Below are positions 34,605 through 43,308 of a DNA stretch of 64,000 nucleotides, piece after piece. A program made the translations under genes and the position numbers. Source of the DNA: Sporomusa ovata DSM 2662 (lineage in GTDB: Bacteria > Bacillota > Negativicutes > Sporomusales > Sporomusaceae). The stretch lies in contig NZ_ASXP01000005.1 in NCBI RefSeq assembly GCF_000445445.1, positions 62,053 through 126,052 of the forward strand, in the 5' to 3' direction. The first letter of the stretch is position 1; every line of letters starts with the position of its first letter. A model generated the notes under the pieces. That model saw nothing but the letters and a program-made list of their open reading frames with translations. It was not told the DNA's origin and searched no databases.

Positions 34605-36599
34605 TTAGAACTTATATTTATATTCTACCCCGACACACCTGCCAGGTGCCAGACTCTCCTGGTAATATTTCCGGTCAAAAAGATTGTCCACATATACGGC
34701 AAGATTATTATTTTTGTCAAAGCTATAATTAACCTTGGTATCCATCACGAAATTAGGTTCAAGGTGACTTTTCGAAGTGTTGTTTATACTTTCATATGTT
34801 TTTGATATGTATGTACCAACAAAATTAGCAGTTAGCTTTTCCTTGTTATACCGCAATCCGATATTAAGGGTTTCCCTTGGTACAGTTTGTAATGTATTGC
34901 CATTTAAACTTTTATCTTTGAAATCAATCACTTTGGCATCATTATAGGTGAAATTTAAAAAAGTATTCCATGCCGGACTTATCTTATGATCAATTTCAAA
35001 CTCAACCCCTTTCGCTCTCGCTTTACCAATATTATCCCAAATTATATTATTTGTTCCAGGAATATCATACTGTTGAATCATATTATCCATGTCATTTTGG
35101 AAAATGGAAAAACGAATCACAGTTTTGGGGTTAACTTTATAATCTAATCCCAAGTCATATGAGCGAACGGTTTCCGCTTTTAAATTTGGATTATTATATA
35201 AATATCCCCCAGCAGGTATAGCCCAAAGTCTGGTTAAATTAAATAATCCAGGAGCAGTAAATGATTTCCCTGCTGATATTCTTCCTGTCACTTTATCATT
35301 GAATTCGTGTACTAACGCGATTTTAGGAGAAAATGAGTTTTCTTCTTTATCTGGTTGATTAATTACTGCGTCAGTTACTTTAACCTGACTGTAAGCAGAA
35401 TGAAACTTCCACTGATCATAGCGGCTGCCGATATATAACGTTGTTGCATTAGCTAGTTGTATTTCGTCCTGAAAATAAATAGACTTGGTAGTGGCTTTTC
35501 CGCCAGACCGCTCCAACTGATCAGCCGCAGTATATGAAATTACCGCCGGGTTAGATAGTTTATAAGTATAAGAGTCTGTTTTATCCTCTTTTTGTGCAAT
35601 GCCAAATACTACATTATTTTTCTCATTAATCCGGAAATTCATGTTTATATCGAAATCCCGTGACCGTGTTGGATTCGGCTGATAGTTCTTGCTTGTAATA
35701 GTCCAATAGTCTTTATAATTAAGCTCGCCAAACCTTATGTTCAGTTTTTTATCATCAGACAGTTTATTCTCATAGCTTATATTAGTATAGTCAGTAACCC
35801 GCTTACCTCTGTTTGTCCCAATATCATACCGATAAGAGTAATCAGCGCTACCGCTATAAATCATCATTCTTTCTTTCGCATTCATATCATAGACAAGTTT
35901 AAAAGAATACTGCTCACTGTCAGAGCCAAACTTACCTTTATCATAAGCAGTTGGGGCTTCATTCGTTATATAGCCGTCGGTTGTTCGTTTCGCATAATCT
36001 AAATAATATTGCAGTTTTCCAGCCTTACCATTAAAATCGACTGATTGTTTCCGGGTGTTCATACCGCCGGCTTCCAGCCCAATGCTGCCACCCGGCTTGG
36101 CATCCGTCTTGGTAATGATATTGATAACCCCACCCATAGCATTTGAACCGTATAGAGCTGAAAATGACCCTCTGATTACCTCAATCTTCTCAATGTTTTC
36201 TATAGGAATATTAGCCCATTGTGCACCGCCAGTTGAGCCATTATTCAACGAAAGACCATCCATTAATACCAGAATTTCACTTTGTCTCAGGCCTCTAATA
36301 GAAATTGTCGTTCCTTTCATGCCTCTTTGCGGTTTTACATATACCCCTGGTACATATTGCAATATTTCGTCAATTGTTCTGACATTAGCTTCAGCTATTT
36401 CTTTAGCAGTGATTACTGTCACTGCAGCCGGAACATCTTTTTCCTTTTTCTCAGTTTTTGTAGCTGTTACAACTATTTTATCAAGTTCATAATTCAAAAC
36501 AGAATCATTATTTTCTTCTTCTGCCCAGACAGAGGACGGATTTGCGTATAACATTAACCCAGTTAATAGCATGACGGCTGTTTTGTTTGCACTTCTCAA
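34605..36599 (-). CDS. TonB-dependent outer membrane receptor (catecholate/FepA-like)
   Basis: 664 residues. Signal peptide ending VWA at 26; TonB-box region and plug start DKIVVTATKTEKKEKDVPAA; plug end IEVIRGSFSALYGSNAMGG and INIITK near 160; a 22-strand barrel ending in YKYKF with the terminal Phe needed for barrel assembly. The start is TTG 36599. It resembles colicin/ferric-siderophore receptors more than the BtuB-like trio here. It lies downstream of its own terminator-bearing leader and upstream of the methyltransferase-FecCD operon, which may carry its ligand onward through the inner membrane. Confidence 0.86.
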   Translation of the reverse strand: MRSANKTAVMLLTGLMLYANPSSVWAEEENNDSVLNYELDKIVVTATKTEKKEKDVPAAVTVITAKEIAEANVRTIDEILQYVPGVYVKPQRGMKGTTISIRGLRQSEILVLMDGLSLNNGSTGGAQWANIPIENIEKIEVIRGSFSALYGSNAMGGVINIITKTDAKPGGSIGLEAGGMNTRKQSVDFNGKAGKLQYYLDYAKRTTDGYITNEAPTAYDKGKFGSDSEQYSFKLVYDMNAKERMMIYSGSADYSYRYDIGTNRGKRVTDYTNISYENKLSDDKKLNIRFGELNYKDYWTITSKNYQPNPTRSRDFDINMNFRINEKNNVVFGIAQKEDKTDSYTYKLSNPAVISYTAADQLERSGGKATTKSIYFQDEIQLANATTLYIGSRYDQWKFHSAYSQVKVTDAVINQPDKEENSFSPKIALVHEFNDKVTGRISAGKSFTAPGLFNLTRLWAIPAGGYLYNNPNLKAETVRSYDLGLDYKVNPKTVIRFSIFQNDMDNMIQQYDIPGTNNIIWDNIGKARAKGVEFEIDHKISPAWNTFLNFTYNDAKVIDFKDKSLNGNTLQTVPRETLNIGLRYNKEKLTANFVGTYISKTYESINNTSKSHLEPNFVMDTKVNYSFDKNNNLAVYVDNLFDRKYYQESLAPGRCVGVEYKYKF

Positions 36600-36673
36600 A
36601 CCAATCTACCCCTTTATATTTTATTTATGAGTTCAACTGTCTTATGAATTATCGCCTCCTAGTCCTCTTCCAA

Positions 36674-36835
36674 TAAAAAAACCACGAAAGAAAATTATTC
36701 CTCTTTCATTAGGAATAATTTAGCCTTCATGGCTGTTCATTGTTAGAATTAGGTTAAAAATTATCTCGAAGCAATTTCATGCGCTAATTTAAAAAATTAT
36801 AATATATTTGTCTTTTTTGGAAACTTCAGCTTTCC
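36674..36835 (-). promoter_or_regulatory. NTGAA-hairpin attenuator leader of the 34.6-kb receptor
   Basis: Hairpin B AGCC-ATGAA-GGCT (36722-36734) overlaps the terminator, CCATGAA pairing with TTTCGTGG, inner stem AAATTATTCCT, then TTTTTTT (36674-36732). Hairpin A is weaker, with GCGCATGAAATTGC at 36771-36784. A TATAAT lies at about 36798. Further upstream GGAAA-GCTGAAG-TTTCC (36819-36835) has the same loop core. Confidence 0.6.
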
Positions 36836-37155
36836 TATTTACTGACCTGGATGACTTACTTCCTTGGCCAGATACACTTCATGACATTTACCGGGTTCCG
36901 AATAAGCATAACTGATGCACCTTGTTGTCGAAGTGAGGTATATTAATTTTCACCATGACTAATTTTGTAATGAGTTTTCACAACTCTATTCATTCATAGT
37001 TTACATTATATTAACAATTTTGTAAACAAGTTATTGTGAAATACAGAACTGACGCATAACTTTTTTTGAACTTCTGTTTCACCTCGACCAGCTTTTCCGT
37101 GTTCGGTACATAAGATTCTATAAGAAATTCCGCCTACGTTGTTAACTTCTCCATA
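36836..37155 (-). other. Intergenic DNA upstream of the 34.6-kb receptor leader
   Basis: Holds a perfect hairpin GAGTT-GTGAA-AACTC (36972-36986) on the minus strand, a TATAAT near 37008 and an inverted GTTTACA/TGTAAAC pair about 37000-37030. A short protein-like frame at 36839-36910 (YAYSEPGKCHEVYLAKEVSH) has no start and is probably a gene relic or chance. No intact gene. Confidence 0.35.
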
Positions 37156-39075
37156 CTACATGCGGCGTTCCAAGCCAAGTGCAAAGTGACGTGCCGCTAT
37201 GGGAAATTGTCCAGCATAACCTGTTTCAGCTTTTAATTCATAGGCTCTGTTATTAAGATTGTAGGCTTTAAAATAAGCTTTGAGATCAGAGCTTATTTTA
37301 TAGTTAGCCGCCAAGTCAACTACCCAGTATGAGGTGGATGTAAAGGCTGCCAGACTGCGCCCGGTAGCGCCACGCAGTGTAAGTCCGGCATTCCATTTAT
37401 CACGACTGTATTCAACATTCAATCGGTAACCGTTGGGCTGATTGTTTTTAGGGTCATCATAATAGTCTCTGTTTCCCATACCTTTCTCTTGCACTTGAAC
37501 ATAAGTATAACCGGCTGAAATATTCCATGGAGGAGACAACTGGTGGAGCAAATCAATGTTCAGACCTTGCCGTTTTTGTTTGTTAACATTTTTAAACTTA
37601 ATTAACAGACCATCTGTATATCTTACAATAGCATCATCAATCCGACTGCTAAAAACACTGGCCTGTAATTTGGTTTTGTCATTCAAATTGGTATTCAGGC
37701 CAAGCATAACCGTCTCGCCTGTTTCCGGGCGTAAATCCGGATTACCTCGCGGTACACCCAGACTATACAATTCCTCAATAACCGGTGCCTTGAACATTTG
37801 TCCCCAGGAAGCAAAAATATTGGTATCTTTATTAATTTTCCGGTTCACAGCAAACCTGGCAGTGTTTTGACCGCCAAATACGTTGTATTGGTCATGGCGC
37901 ATTCCTGCAGTCAAAGACCAATCACTGGGCAACTGCCAGTGATTTTCTAAGAATATGGCTTTATTAGCTATTTCTTTGTTATAAACTCCACCACTGGGAA
38001 TATCCACGTTTACTTTTCGCCAACTAACGCCACCAACGATATCATAATTATCTGCTATCTTCCAGTTATTCTGGCATTCTACTCCGGTTGTCCTGCTAGT
38101 TACTACATACTTATCTACTTCTAACGCTGTTCCTTCCATATAATGATAACATTCAAGCCGGTCATCACCATGGTAAACTTTGAATAATCCATCTGTTCCC
38201 GATTTATTTTTCCAACGATATGTCAAATCAAGATCGTTATTGCGATTGATTTCATAAGCAGTAGGATTATGCCATTTGTAACCCTGCGGTGTCAAAAAAT
38301 AACCGTTATTGCTGTTCATATAGTTCCAATAGAGCGTGAGTGACCGACCCCCGCTTAAATCCTTATCTAGTCTCATACTAACTGAATCTTGATCTACGGC
38401 ACTATTAGGCATACGCTTGACTGAACCTGTCTTAGCATCCTTGTATTCAAAATAATCCTGTCGCTTACGCTCAGCAGTAATTAAATAACCAAAACCGTTT
38501 TCCCTGTTTTCTGTCGTTAAGGTATAATTCTGCATTCCCCAACTGCCGCTGCGCATCTGCACACTTGTCTCTTGGGTGCCGGCTTTACGGGTAATAATAT
38601 TGATAACTCCGCCGGCGGCATCACTGCCATACAGTGAAGAAGCCGGGCCGCGAACAATTTCTATTCGTTCAATATTTTTTACACTTGGCAAAAGATTGAG
38701 GTTGAACCTGAGTTTGCCACCGCCTACGGCATATTCATTGTTGACTTTACGTCCGTCAACCAGCATCAGGACACGATCATCACCATTAATAAAAATTGAG
38801 CTTATGCTATAATCGTTTGTAGCAGAACTAAAGGTTGCAATGTTAATCTTTTCCAAAATTTCAAGAACACGCGTATAACCCCCTTTTTCAATTTCATCAC
38901 GGGTAATCACGGTTACACTGGCCGCAGTGTCTGCCTTTTGTACCGGAATACGGTTGGCAGTTACAACATAATCGTCCAGATTATACTCCGGTTCTTTTGC
39001 TATCGCCTCCGTTGCGCCTAACGTTAATGCACAGCCAACAAGAATACTTACTAGCTTTTTTTGTTGTTTATTCAT
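37156..39075 (-). CDS. TonB-dependent receptor, BtuB-like paralogue A
   Basis: 639 residues. Signal peptide ending AIA (26), then NLDDYVVTANRIPVQKADTA, the TonB-box/plug start shared by three receptors in this window. Plug end RGPASSLYGSDAAGGVINII. The barrel carries the same segments as paralogues B and C (NAGLTLRGATGRSLAAFTS, KAYNLNNRAYELK). It ends ERRM, with Met instead of the usual terminal aromatic. GAGGAG precedes ATG 39075, which overlaps the upstream methyltransferase by eight bases. BtuB-like receptors import corrinoids or other metal complexes; the exact ligand is unknown. Confidence 0.86.
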   Translation of the reverse strand: MNKQQKKLVSILVGCALTLGATEAIAKEPEYNLDDYVVTANRIPVQKADTAASVTVITRDEIEKGGYTRVLEILEKINIATFSSATNDYSISSIFINGDDRVLMLVDGRKVNNEYAVGGGKLRFNLNLLPSVKNIERIEIVRGPASSLYGSDAAGGVINIITRKAGTQETSVQMRSGSWGMQNYTLTTENRENGFGYLITAERKRQDYFEYKDAKTGSVKRMPNSAVDQDSVSMRLDKDLSGGRSLTLYWNYMNSNNGYFLTPQGYKWHNPTAYEINRNNDLDLTYRWKNKSGTDGLFKVYHGDDRLECYHYMEGTALEVDKYVVTSRTTGVECQNNWKIADNYDIVGGVSWRKVNVDIPSGGVYNKEIANKAIFLENHWQLPSDWSLTAGMRHDQYNVFGGQNTARFAVNRKINKDTNIFASWGQMFKAPVIEELYSLGVPRGNPDLRPETGETVMLGLNTNLNDKTKLQASVFSSRIDDAIVRYTDGLLIKFKNVNKQKRQGLNIDLLHQLSPPWNISAGYTYVQVQEKGMGNRDYYDDPKNNQPNGYRLNVEYSRDKWNAGLTLRGATGRSLAAFTSTSYWVVDLAANYKISSDLKAYFKAYNLNNRAYELKAETGYAGQFPIAARHFALGLERRM

Positions 39076-39658
39076 GAATGCTTTCTCCTCGCCGTTTATG
39101 TTTAATTATTGCTAGCGAAAAACCCGCATAACGTGGCGTTTTTTTCATATAATCGATATATTCTTGACCAAATCGTTTGATATTCAAGGTTTCTTCACTT
39201 AACACACCCATGTGAACCTGGATGACACGCACCAAAAAATAAACCCACAGACCCCAATATAGGGGAGATTCAAGATTCCAGCCAGTAATAATCGTGCCAA
39301 ACAAACAAATAATTCCTGCCATAACATGAGAGTTTCTGCTGAATTTATAAATACCCCAATCCACGACAGTTTGATTTTTCTCCGGATGCTTGCGCATCGC
39401 CCAAAAGCCTAATGAAAGTACAATCTCGCCAACAGTAATTATGAAACAACCTATCCAAAAAGCTGTATTAAGTGAAAAAGGAATAAACCACATCCATATT
39501 AAGCCTACAACCCAAAAAAGTTTGTTCCCCATCTGACATGCCTTGCCAGGACCAGCACCAGTCATTCTCTCTGCTTTTATAAACGCAAAGAGCAACCAGG
39601 AAACAATATACCATATAATCTGTATCATCATCAGCCGTTGATACCATACTGCTTCCAT
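39068..39658 (-). CDS. ICMT/PEMT-family membrane methyltransferase A
   Basis: About 196 residues, four or five membrane helices. The C-terminal half has the family pattern: YKFSRNSHVMAGIICLFGT (usually R-H/N-P-x-Y-x-G), a hydrophobic run, then EETLNIKRFGQEYIDYMKKTPRY. It is more divergent than the two intact copies at 42.7 and 56.7 kb. ATG 39658 (AGGCGG upstream) is preferred to GTG 39673. It is translationally coupled to the TonB receptor that follows. The family methylates lipid or isoprenyl-cysteine substrates; what it does beside a receptor is not known. Confidence 0.75.
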   Translation of the reverse strand: MEAVWYQRLMMIQIIWYIVSWLLFAFIKAERMTGAGPGKACQMGNKLFWVVGLIWMWFIPFSLNTAFWIGCFIITVGEIVLSLGFWAMRKHPEKNQTVVDWGIYKFSRNSHVMAGIICLFGTIITGWNLESPLYWGLWVYFLVRVIQVHMGVLSEETLNIKRFGQEYIDYMKKTPRYAGFSLAIIKHKRRGESIHE

Positions 39659-39929
39659 AATCCACCGCCTCACATAATTCTATTAATTTTAGAAATACTG
39701 CGTAACCAACTTTCTTTACCTGTTGACGCAACAACTCATTGAATACCTAGAGCTTTAATTTGATAAAATTTTCACAAAGTTTGATCTTTGCTACCTCAAA
39801 GAGTTCAAATGGAGTCATCAAGCCGGTTTTCAGCACCTTTGACAGTGCTTCTTCGCACACCATTCAAATTTCATTTCCCCTATTTCCATTAAATATTGAT
39901 TACTTTCCGCCCACTTGACAGGATTCGTA

Positions 39930-40055
39930 AAAAAAGGTCATTAATTTTCAATTTGTCATTTGAAAAACAAATTAAAAATTAATGACCTTCAAGTCACATG
40001 TCCAAATTAGTATACCTTGCACTGTTGGACTTATATCACTGATCTTCTGATCAAT
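39930..40055 (-). promoter_or_regulatory. NTGAA-hairpin attenuator of the ICMT-TonB operon A
   Basis: Minus strand. Hairpin A TTGATC-AGAA-GATCAG (40039-40054). A middle hairpin GTCCAACA...TTTGGAC. Hairpin B TGTGAC-TTGAAG-GTCAT (39982-39997). Terminator AAGGTCATTAATTTT... paired with AAAATTAATGACC followed by seven T (39934-39990). The 3' half of B is the 5' arm of the terminator. Between here and the methyltransferase start no further signal is seen. Confidence 0.72.
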
Positions 40056-40114
40056 ATTTTCATAGTATCCAGCAAATACAAAGATATCAAGCAGCAGTTA
40101 CGTACCTTATATTG

Positions 40115-40187
40115 ATTATAGTGGTAGAAGAAAAATTATTCAATACATGTTCTCTTAATACTACCTGCTAAACAAAAAACGCTACTT
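40115..40187 (-). promoter_or_regulatory. Promoter and 21-bp direct-repeat operator, copy e
   Basis: TATAAT at 40115-40120 (minus). Upstream lie AGGTAGT (40160-40166) and AAGTAGC (40181-40187), 21 bp apart, the same box as in front of three other operons. The bases between the box and the TATAAT are also conserved (ATGTATTGAAT). Confidence 0.68.
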
Positions 40188-40261
40188 CTTTACAAAAATT
40201 TGGTATTCTTTATTTTTTACATTTATAGCTTGTTTTTAAATAGTATAAGCTGTGCTTAAAC

Positions 40262-40295
40262 AAACGGAAACTTAGTGACTTTCAAGTCACACAGT
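40262..40295 (-). other. Fragment of an NTGAA-hairpin leader
   Basis: GTGAC-TTGAAA-GTCAC (40275-40290), followed by TAAGTTTCCGTTTGTTTAAGC, is a near copy of the hairpin-plus-terminator start of the 54.5-kb leader (GTGACTTGAAGGTCACTAG). It lies 3' of a receptor gene with no terminator and no gene directly behind it, so it looks like a recombination leftover. Confidence 0.5.
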
Positions 40296-40328
40296 TAGTT
40301 TTCTATATCGCGTCAAAAATTTTGGGCA

Positions 40329-42566
40329 TTAAAACTTATGAGTTACCTGTAATGCGTAAGTCCGTCCAGGCGCCTGATAATAGTTAAAATATTGACGGTC
40401 AAATAAATTATCAACTCCCAGCATAATCGTATTATGCTGATCCCACTGGTATTTCAGTCTAATATTCATAACAAAAAAAGGATCAAAGGAACTGTAGACG
40501 CCATTAACGACGTCGCTGTTGTCATCTTGCCAATAGCGCTTGCTGGTATAGTTACCAGTCAACAGCCCATGCCACTTTTCTTTTTGATAATCAATCCCTA
40601 ATTTCAACATCTTTTCCGGAACATACGTCACTATCTTGCCTTCACTTGCAGGGTTCGCTTTGCATTTCGTAATAACCGGACGCTGCTGGGTATAATTGAG
40701 GAAAGCCGACCATATTGAGTTAACTTTGTGACTAAGTTCGACTTCCACCCCGTTAGTAGTCCCTTCACCGGTATTTTCAAAATGAGTTAAAGTGTAAGTA
40801 TTCCCGTCTCGGGTGATCGTTCCTACTGTCCGCTTATAGATCATATCAGTAATATTATTGTGAAAAACTGCCATACTTAAGTTAGTTTTATCGCTAAGTT
40901 TCTTTTTTCCACCAAGTTCAACTGTTGTAATTTTTTGCGGTTTTAAATCAGGATTAGGGTCATTCAATATGTTGTACGGAACCCCATTTCCAATTGATGA
41001 GGAATAAATACTATACAGATCGGGAGCCTGAAAAGCTTTCCCCCAGGATAAATACATGCTGGAAGTTTGATCCATTGTATATTGTAAAGCAATTTTCGGA
41101 CTGACGGCCGAATCACTCCGTTCAGAATAATATGAAGGATTGATTGCCGGTCCGGCCTGTGTCATACCGTCAGTACTCCACCGGTCATAACGCAGCCCGG
41201 TGGTCAAACTAATTTTATTAGAAAATTTATGCTCGTTTTGCCCAAAGAAAGCTATTGTGCTGGCGTTACCAGCCGCCTGATTATATAAACCGGTTTTACT
41301 GCCAAAATCCCGCCAATTGCTCTGATAATATTCCTGCGCCGACATTTTGTCTTTGCCATAATGCACTCCGAAAACCGCCAAATCATTGGGACTAAACCGT
41401 ATTTCTTTCTGCAAGTCCATATTCAACCGGCTTGAGGGCATATCTTGCACCCGTCCGGTTCCATCTAGATTAGATGCTCTAATGATATAATTTTTTACAG
41501 TATCGGTGAGACCGCCGCTAAATGTCCACCCGTTCTCACCATCCCTGTAACTCATCGTATAAACATTTGTTTCCCGGCCACCAGGCTGCGCCCAAAAAGT
41601 CCGATCATTTACAGTAATCATATTACCATTACCGACATCGGCATTTCCTGTAAAAGAAACTCCATTCATAGTAAGGAAATTATGTTCAGAACCGTAACCA
41701 AATTCATATTTATTATGCAGTATACTGGCAGTCAGAGTACGATTATCACTAAATTTGTAGATTAATTTGCCGCCAATATTGTCTTCATTCCAAGTTGAAT
41801 TCCCCATATCACCCACAATATAATTGTTAACGCCTTTTGGCGTCGTGCTGCGTTTCCAACCGGTTACGCTGCCCGTACCTGTGCCTTGAGTTGGCGAAAC
41901 CACGGCCAGATTAGATCCATACCCATCTGTGCTTTTTTTCTCGTAGTTCAACTGATAGCTTAATTTATCAGTAAGCTTATCGCTAATAGCGACCTGGTGC
42001 ATCCAGGTGTTATTGGTCTCCCATCTTGATGATACGCTGGCCTGAGATTGCTGAGAATTTTTGGTGATAATGTTGATGACTCCACCCATTGCTTGACTTC
42101 CATACAAAGTCGAACCGGTTCCCTTTACTATTTCGATACGTTCTACGCTATCAATAGGAATGCTTGACCATGTTACAAATCCAATATAGGCATCATTTAG
42201 CGGCTGTCCATCCACCAGTACCAAAGTCTGAGATCCTACACCACGCATATTAACCATTGGGGTTATGGATGACATTCCCCTTAGCCGGGCATCGTATACT
42301 CCGGCAGCCATAATAAAGGCCTGATCAATACTTTGGATATTCATTTTTTCAATATCATTGGCAGTAATAACAGTAACACTTGCCGGAATATCCTTCGTTG
42401 CCTGCAGGGTTCTAGTAGCCGTAACCACCACTTGTTCGAAGGAATACTGACTTTGCTCCTCCACTTCCTCAGCATAAGAAACAGCCGGTGTTTGGAATAG
42501 TAACGCCCCACTCACCATGGCACAAAGCATGGCTTGCTTTTTCTTTAGTGATTTTACATGTGGCAT
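40329..42566 (-). CDS. TonB-dependent receptor, large
   Basis: 745 residues. Signal peptide ending SYA; plug start EQVVVTATRTLQATKDIPAS; plug end ERIEIVKGTGSTLYGSQAMGG then INIITK; barrel ends LQVTHKF with terminal Phe. The C-terminal NLFDRQYFNYYQAPGRTYA is typical of siderophore receptors. ATG 42566 with GGGGGGA nine bases upstream is preferred to TTG 42584. It probably is the last gene of the long cobalamin-riboswitch operon, 182 bases after the ICMT gene. A second, internal promoter in that gap cannot be excluded. Confidence 0.85.
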   Translation of the reverse strand: MPHVKSLKKKQAMLCAMVSGALLFQTPAVSYAEEVEEQSQYSFEQVVVTATRTLQATKDIPASVTVITANDIEKMNIQSIDQAFIMAAGVYDARLRGMSSITPMVNMRGVGSQTLVLVDGQPLNDAYIGFVTWSSIPIDSVERIEIVKGTGSTLYGSQAMGGVINIITKNSQQSQASVSSRWETNNTWMHQVAISDKLTDKLSYQLNYEKKSTDGYGSNLAVVSPTQGTGTGSVTGWKRSTTPKGVNNYIVGDMGNSTWNEDNIGGKLIYKFSDNRTLTASILHNKYEFGYGSEHNFLTMNGVSFTGNADVGNGNMITVNDRTFWAQPGGRETNVYTMSYRDGENGWTFSGGLTDTVKNYIIRASNLDGTGRVQDMPSSRLNMDLQKEIRFSPNDLAVFGVHYGKDKMSAQEYYQSNWRDFGSKTGLYNQAAGNASTIAFFGQNEHKFSNKISLTTGLRYDRWSTDGMTQAGPAINPSYYSERSDSAVSPKIALQYTMDQTSSMYLSWGKAFQAPDLYSIYSSSIGNGVPYNILNDPNPDLKPQKITTVELGGKKKLSDKTNLSMAVFHNNITDMIYKRTVGTITRDGNTYTLTHFENTGEGTTNGVEVELSHKVNSIWSAFLNYTQQRPVITKCKANPASEGKIVTYVPEKMLKLGIDYQKEKWHGLLTGNYTSKRYWQDDNSDVVNGVYSSFDPFFVMNIRLKYQWDQHNTIMLGVDNLFDRQYFNYYQAPGRTYALQVTHKF

Positions 42567-42748
42567 TATTGTAAATCCCCCCAACCTTATTACAATATCA
42601 CGTAAATTCTCTAAGTATATATCTTTAAGAGAGTTATATCCAGGTAATTTTTCAAGGAAATACTAACATTTGCTAATGATTATTCATGTATAGATTTCTC
42701 CCCAGCGATTTAATCCAATTTTCGTGGGAACATCCTAATAATTAAGTT

Positions 42749-43303
42749 CTAAAAATAACGCGGCACCTTAGTCATATAGTCTTGATATTCTCTCCCATAT
42801 TTCTGCAGGCAGTACCGCTCTTCAGACAATGTTATGATATGGCAGGCAATCACTTCAATAGTATGGAGGATAATTAACAACCAGGAACCAAGGGCCAATC
42901 CAACGCCGTACCAGGTGAAGTTATAGATAATATAAATCGGATTCCTGCTAAACCGGTATAATCCTTTAACAATCGGCTGGTCAAGAGGAGTAGTTACATA
43001 ATTCCACAATGCTATGGCGTTTAAAGCCATGCCAGCCAAATATATACAAGTCCCGGCATAAAAATAAACGGTCCCGGTATTGATAGGTACAAAGACCGGA
43101 TAAAAGACAGACCCAATCCAGGCAACCCAGGAAATGTAATAATTTATTGCCTCCCACAATGTTTTATGCGGATTTGCTGGCGTAAATAAACGTTTGTGAG
43201 TCCCTTTCCTGAAAAAGGGAATACCTTGATTAACGATAAGATAGATTAACGAAAACCACCATCCATTCCATAAACCAATTGAAAATTCCGGCACTAATTC
43301 CAT
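42749..43303 (-). CDS. ICMT-family membrane methyltransferase B
   Basis: 184 residues with about five helices. The conserved C-terminal catalytic half reads GLYRFSRNPIYIIYNFTWYG, LALGSWLLIILHTIEV and EERYCLQKYGREYQDYMTKV, ending PRYF. These are the SAM and substrate binding elements of isoprenylcysteine carboxylmethyltransferase-like enzymes. It is close to copy C at 56.7 kb and to truncated pieces at 54.3 and 61.2 kb. AGGGGG precedes ATG 43303. It lies five bases after the NikA-like gene and upstream of a receptor. Confidence 0.82.
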   Translation of the reverse strand: MELVPEFSIGLWNGWWFSLIYLIVNQGIPFFRKGTHKRLFTPANPHKTLWEAINYYISWVAWIGSVFYPVFVPINTGTVYFYAGTCIYLAGMALNAIALWNYVTTPLDQPIVKGLYRFSRNPIYIIYNFTWYGVGLALGSWLLIILHTIEVIACHIITLSEERYCLQKYGREYQDYMTKVPRYF

Positions 43304-43308
43304 TACTT

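Noticed and set aside
36839..36910. Gene coding a peptide with GKCHEVYLAKEV
   Set aside because: 24 codons without a start or ribosome site; relic or chance.
37030..37155. In-frame continuation after the stop of receptor A as a second domain
   Set aside because: The frame is open for about 50 codons but shows no clear receptor strand and no start.
42670..42690. Fur box (AATGATTATTC) upstream of the large receptor
   Set aside because: Only about half of a Fur consensus matches and the site lies inside a probable operon.
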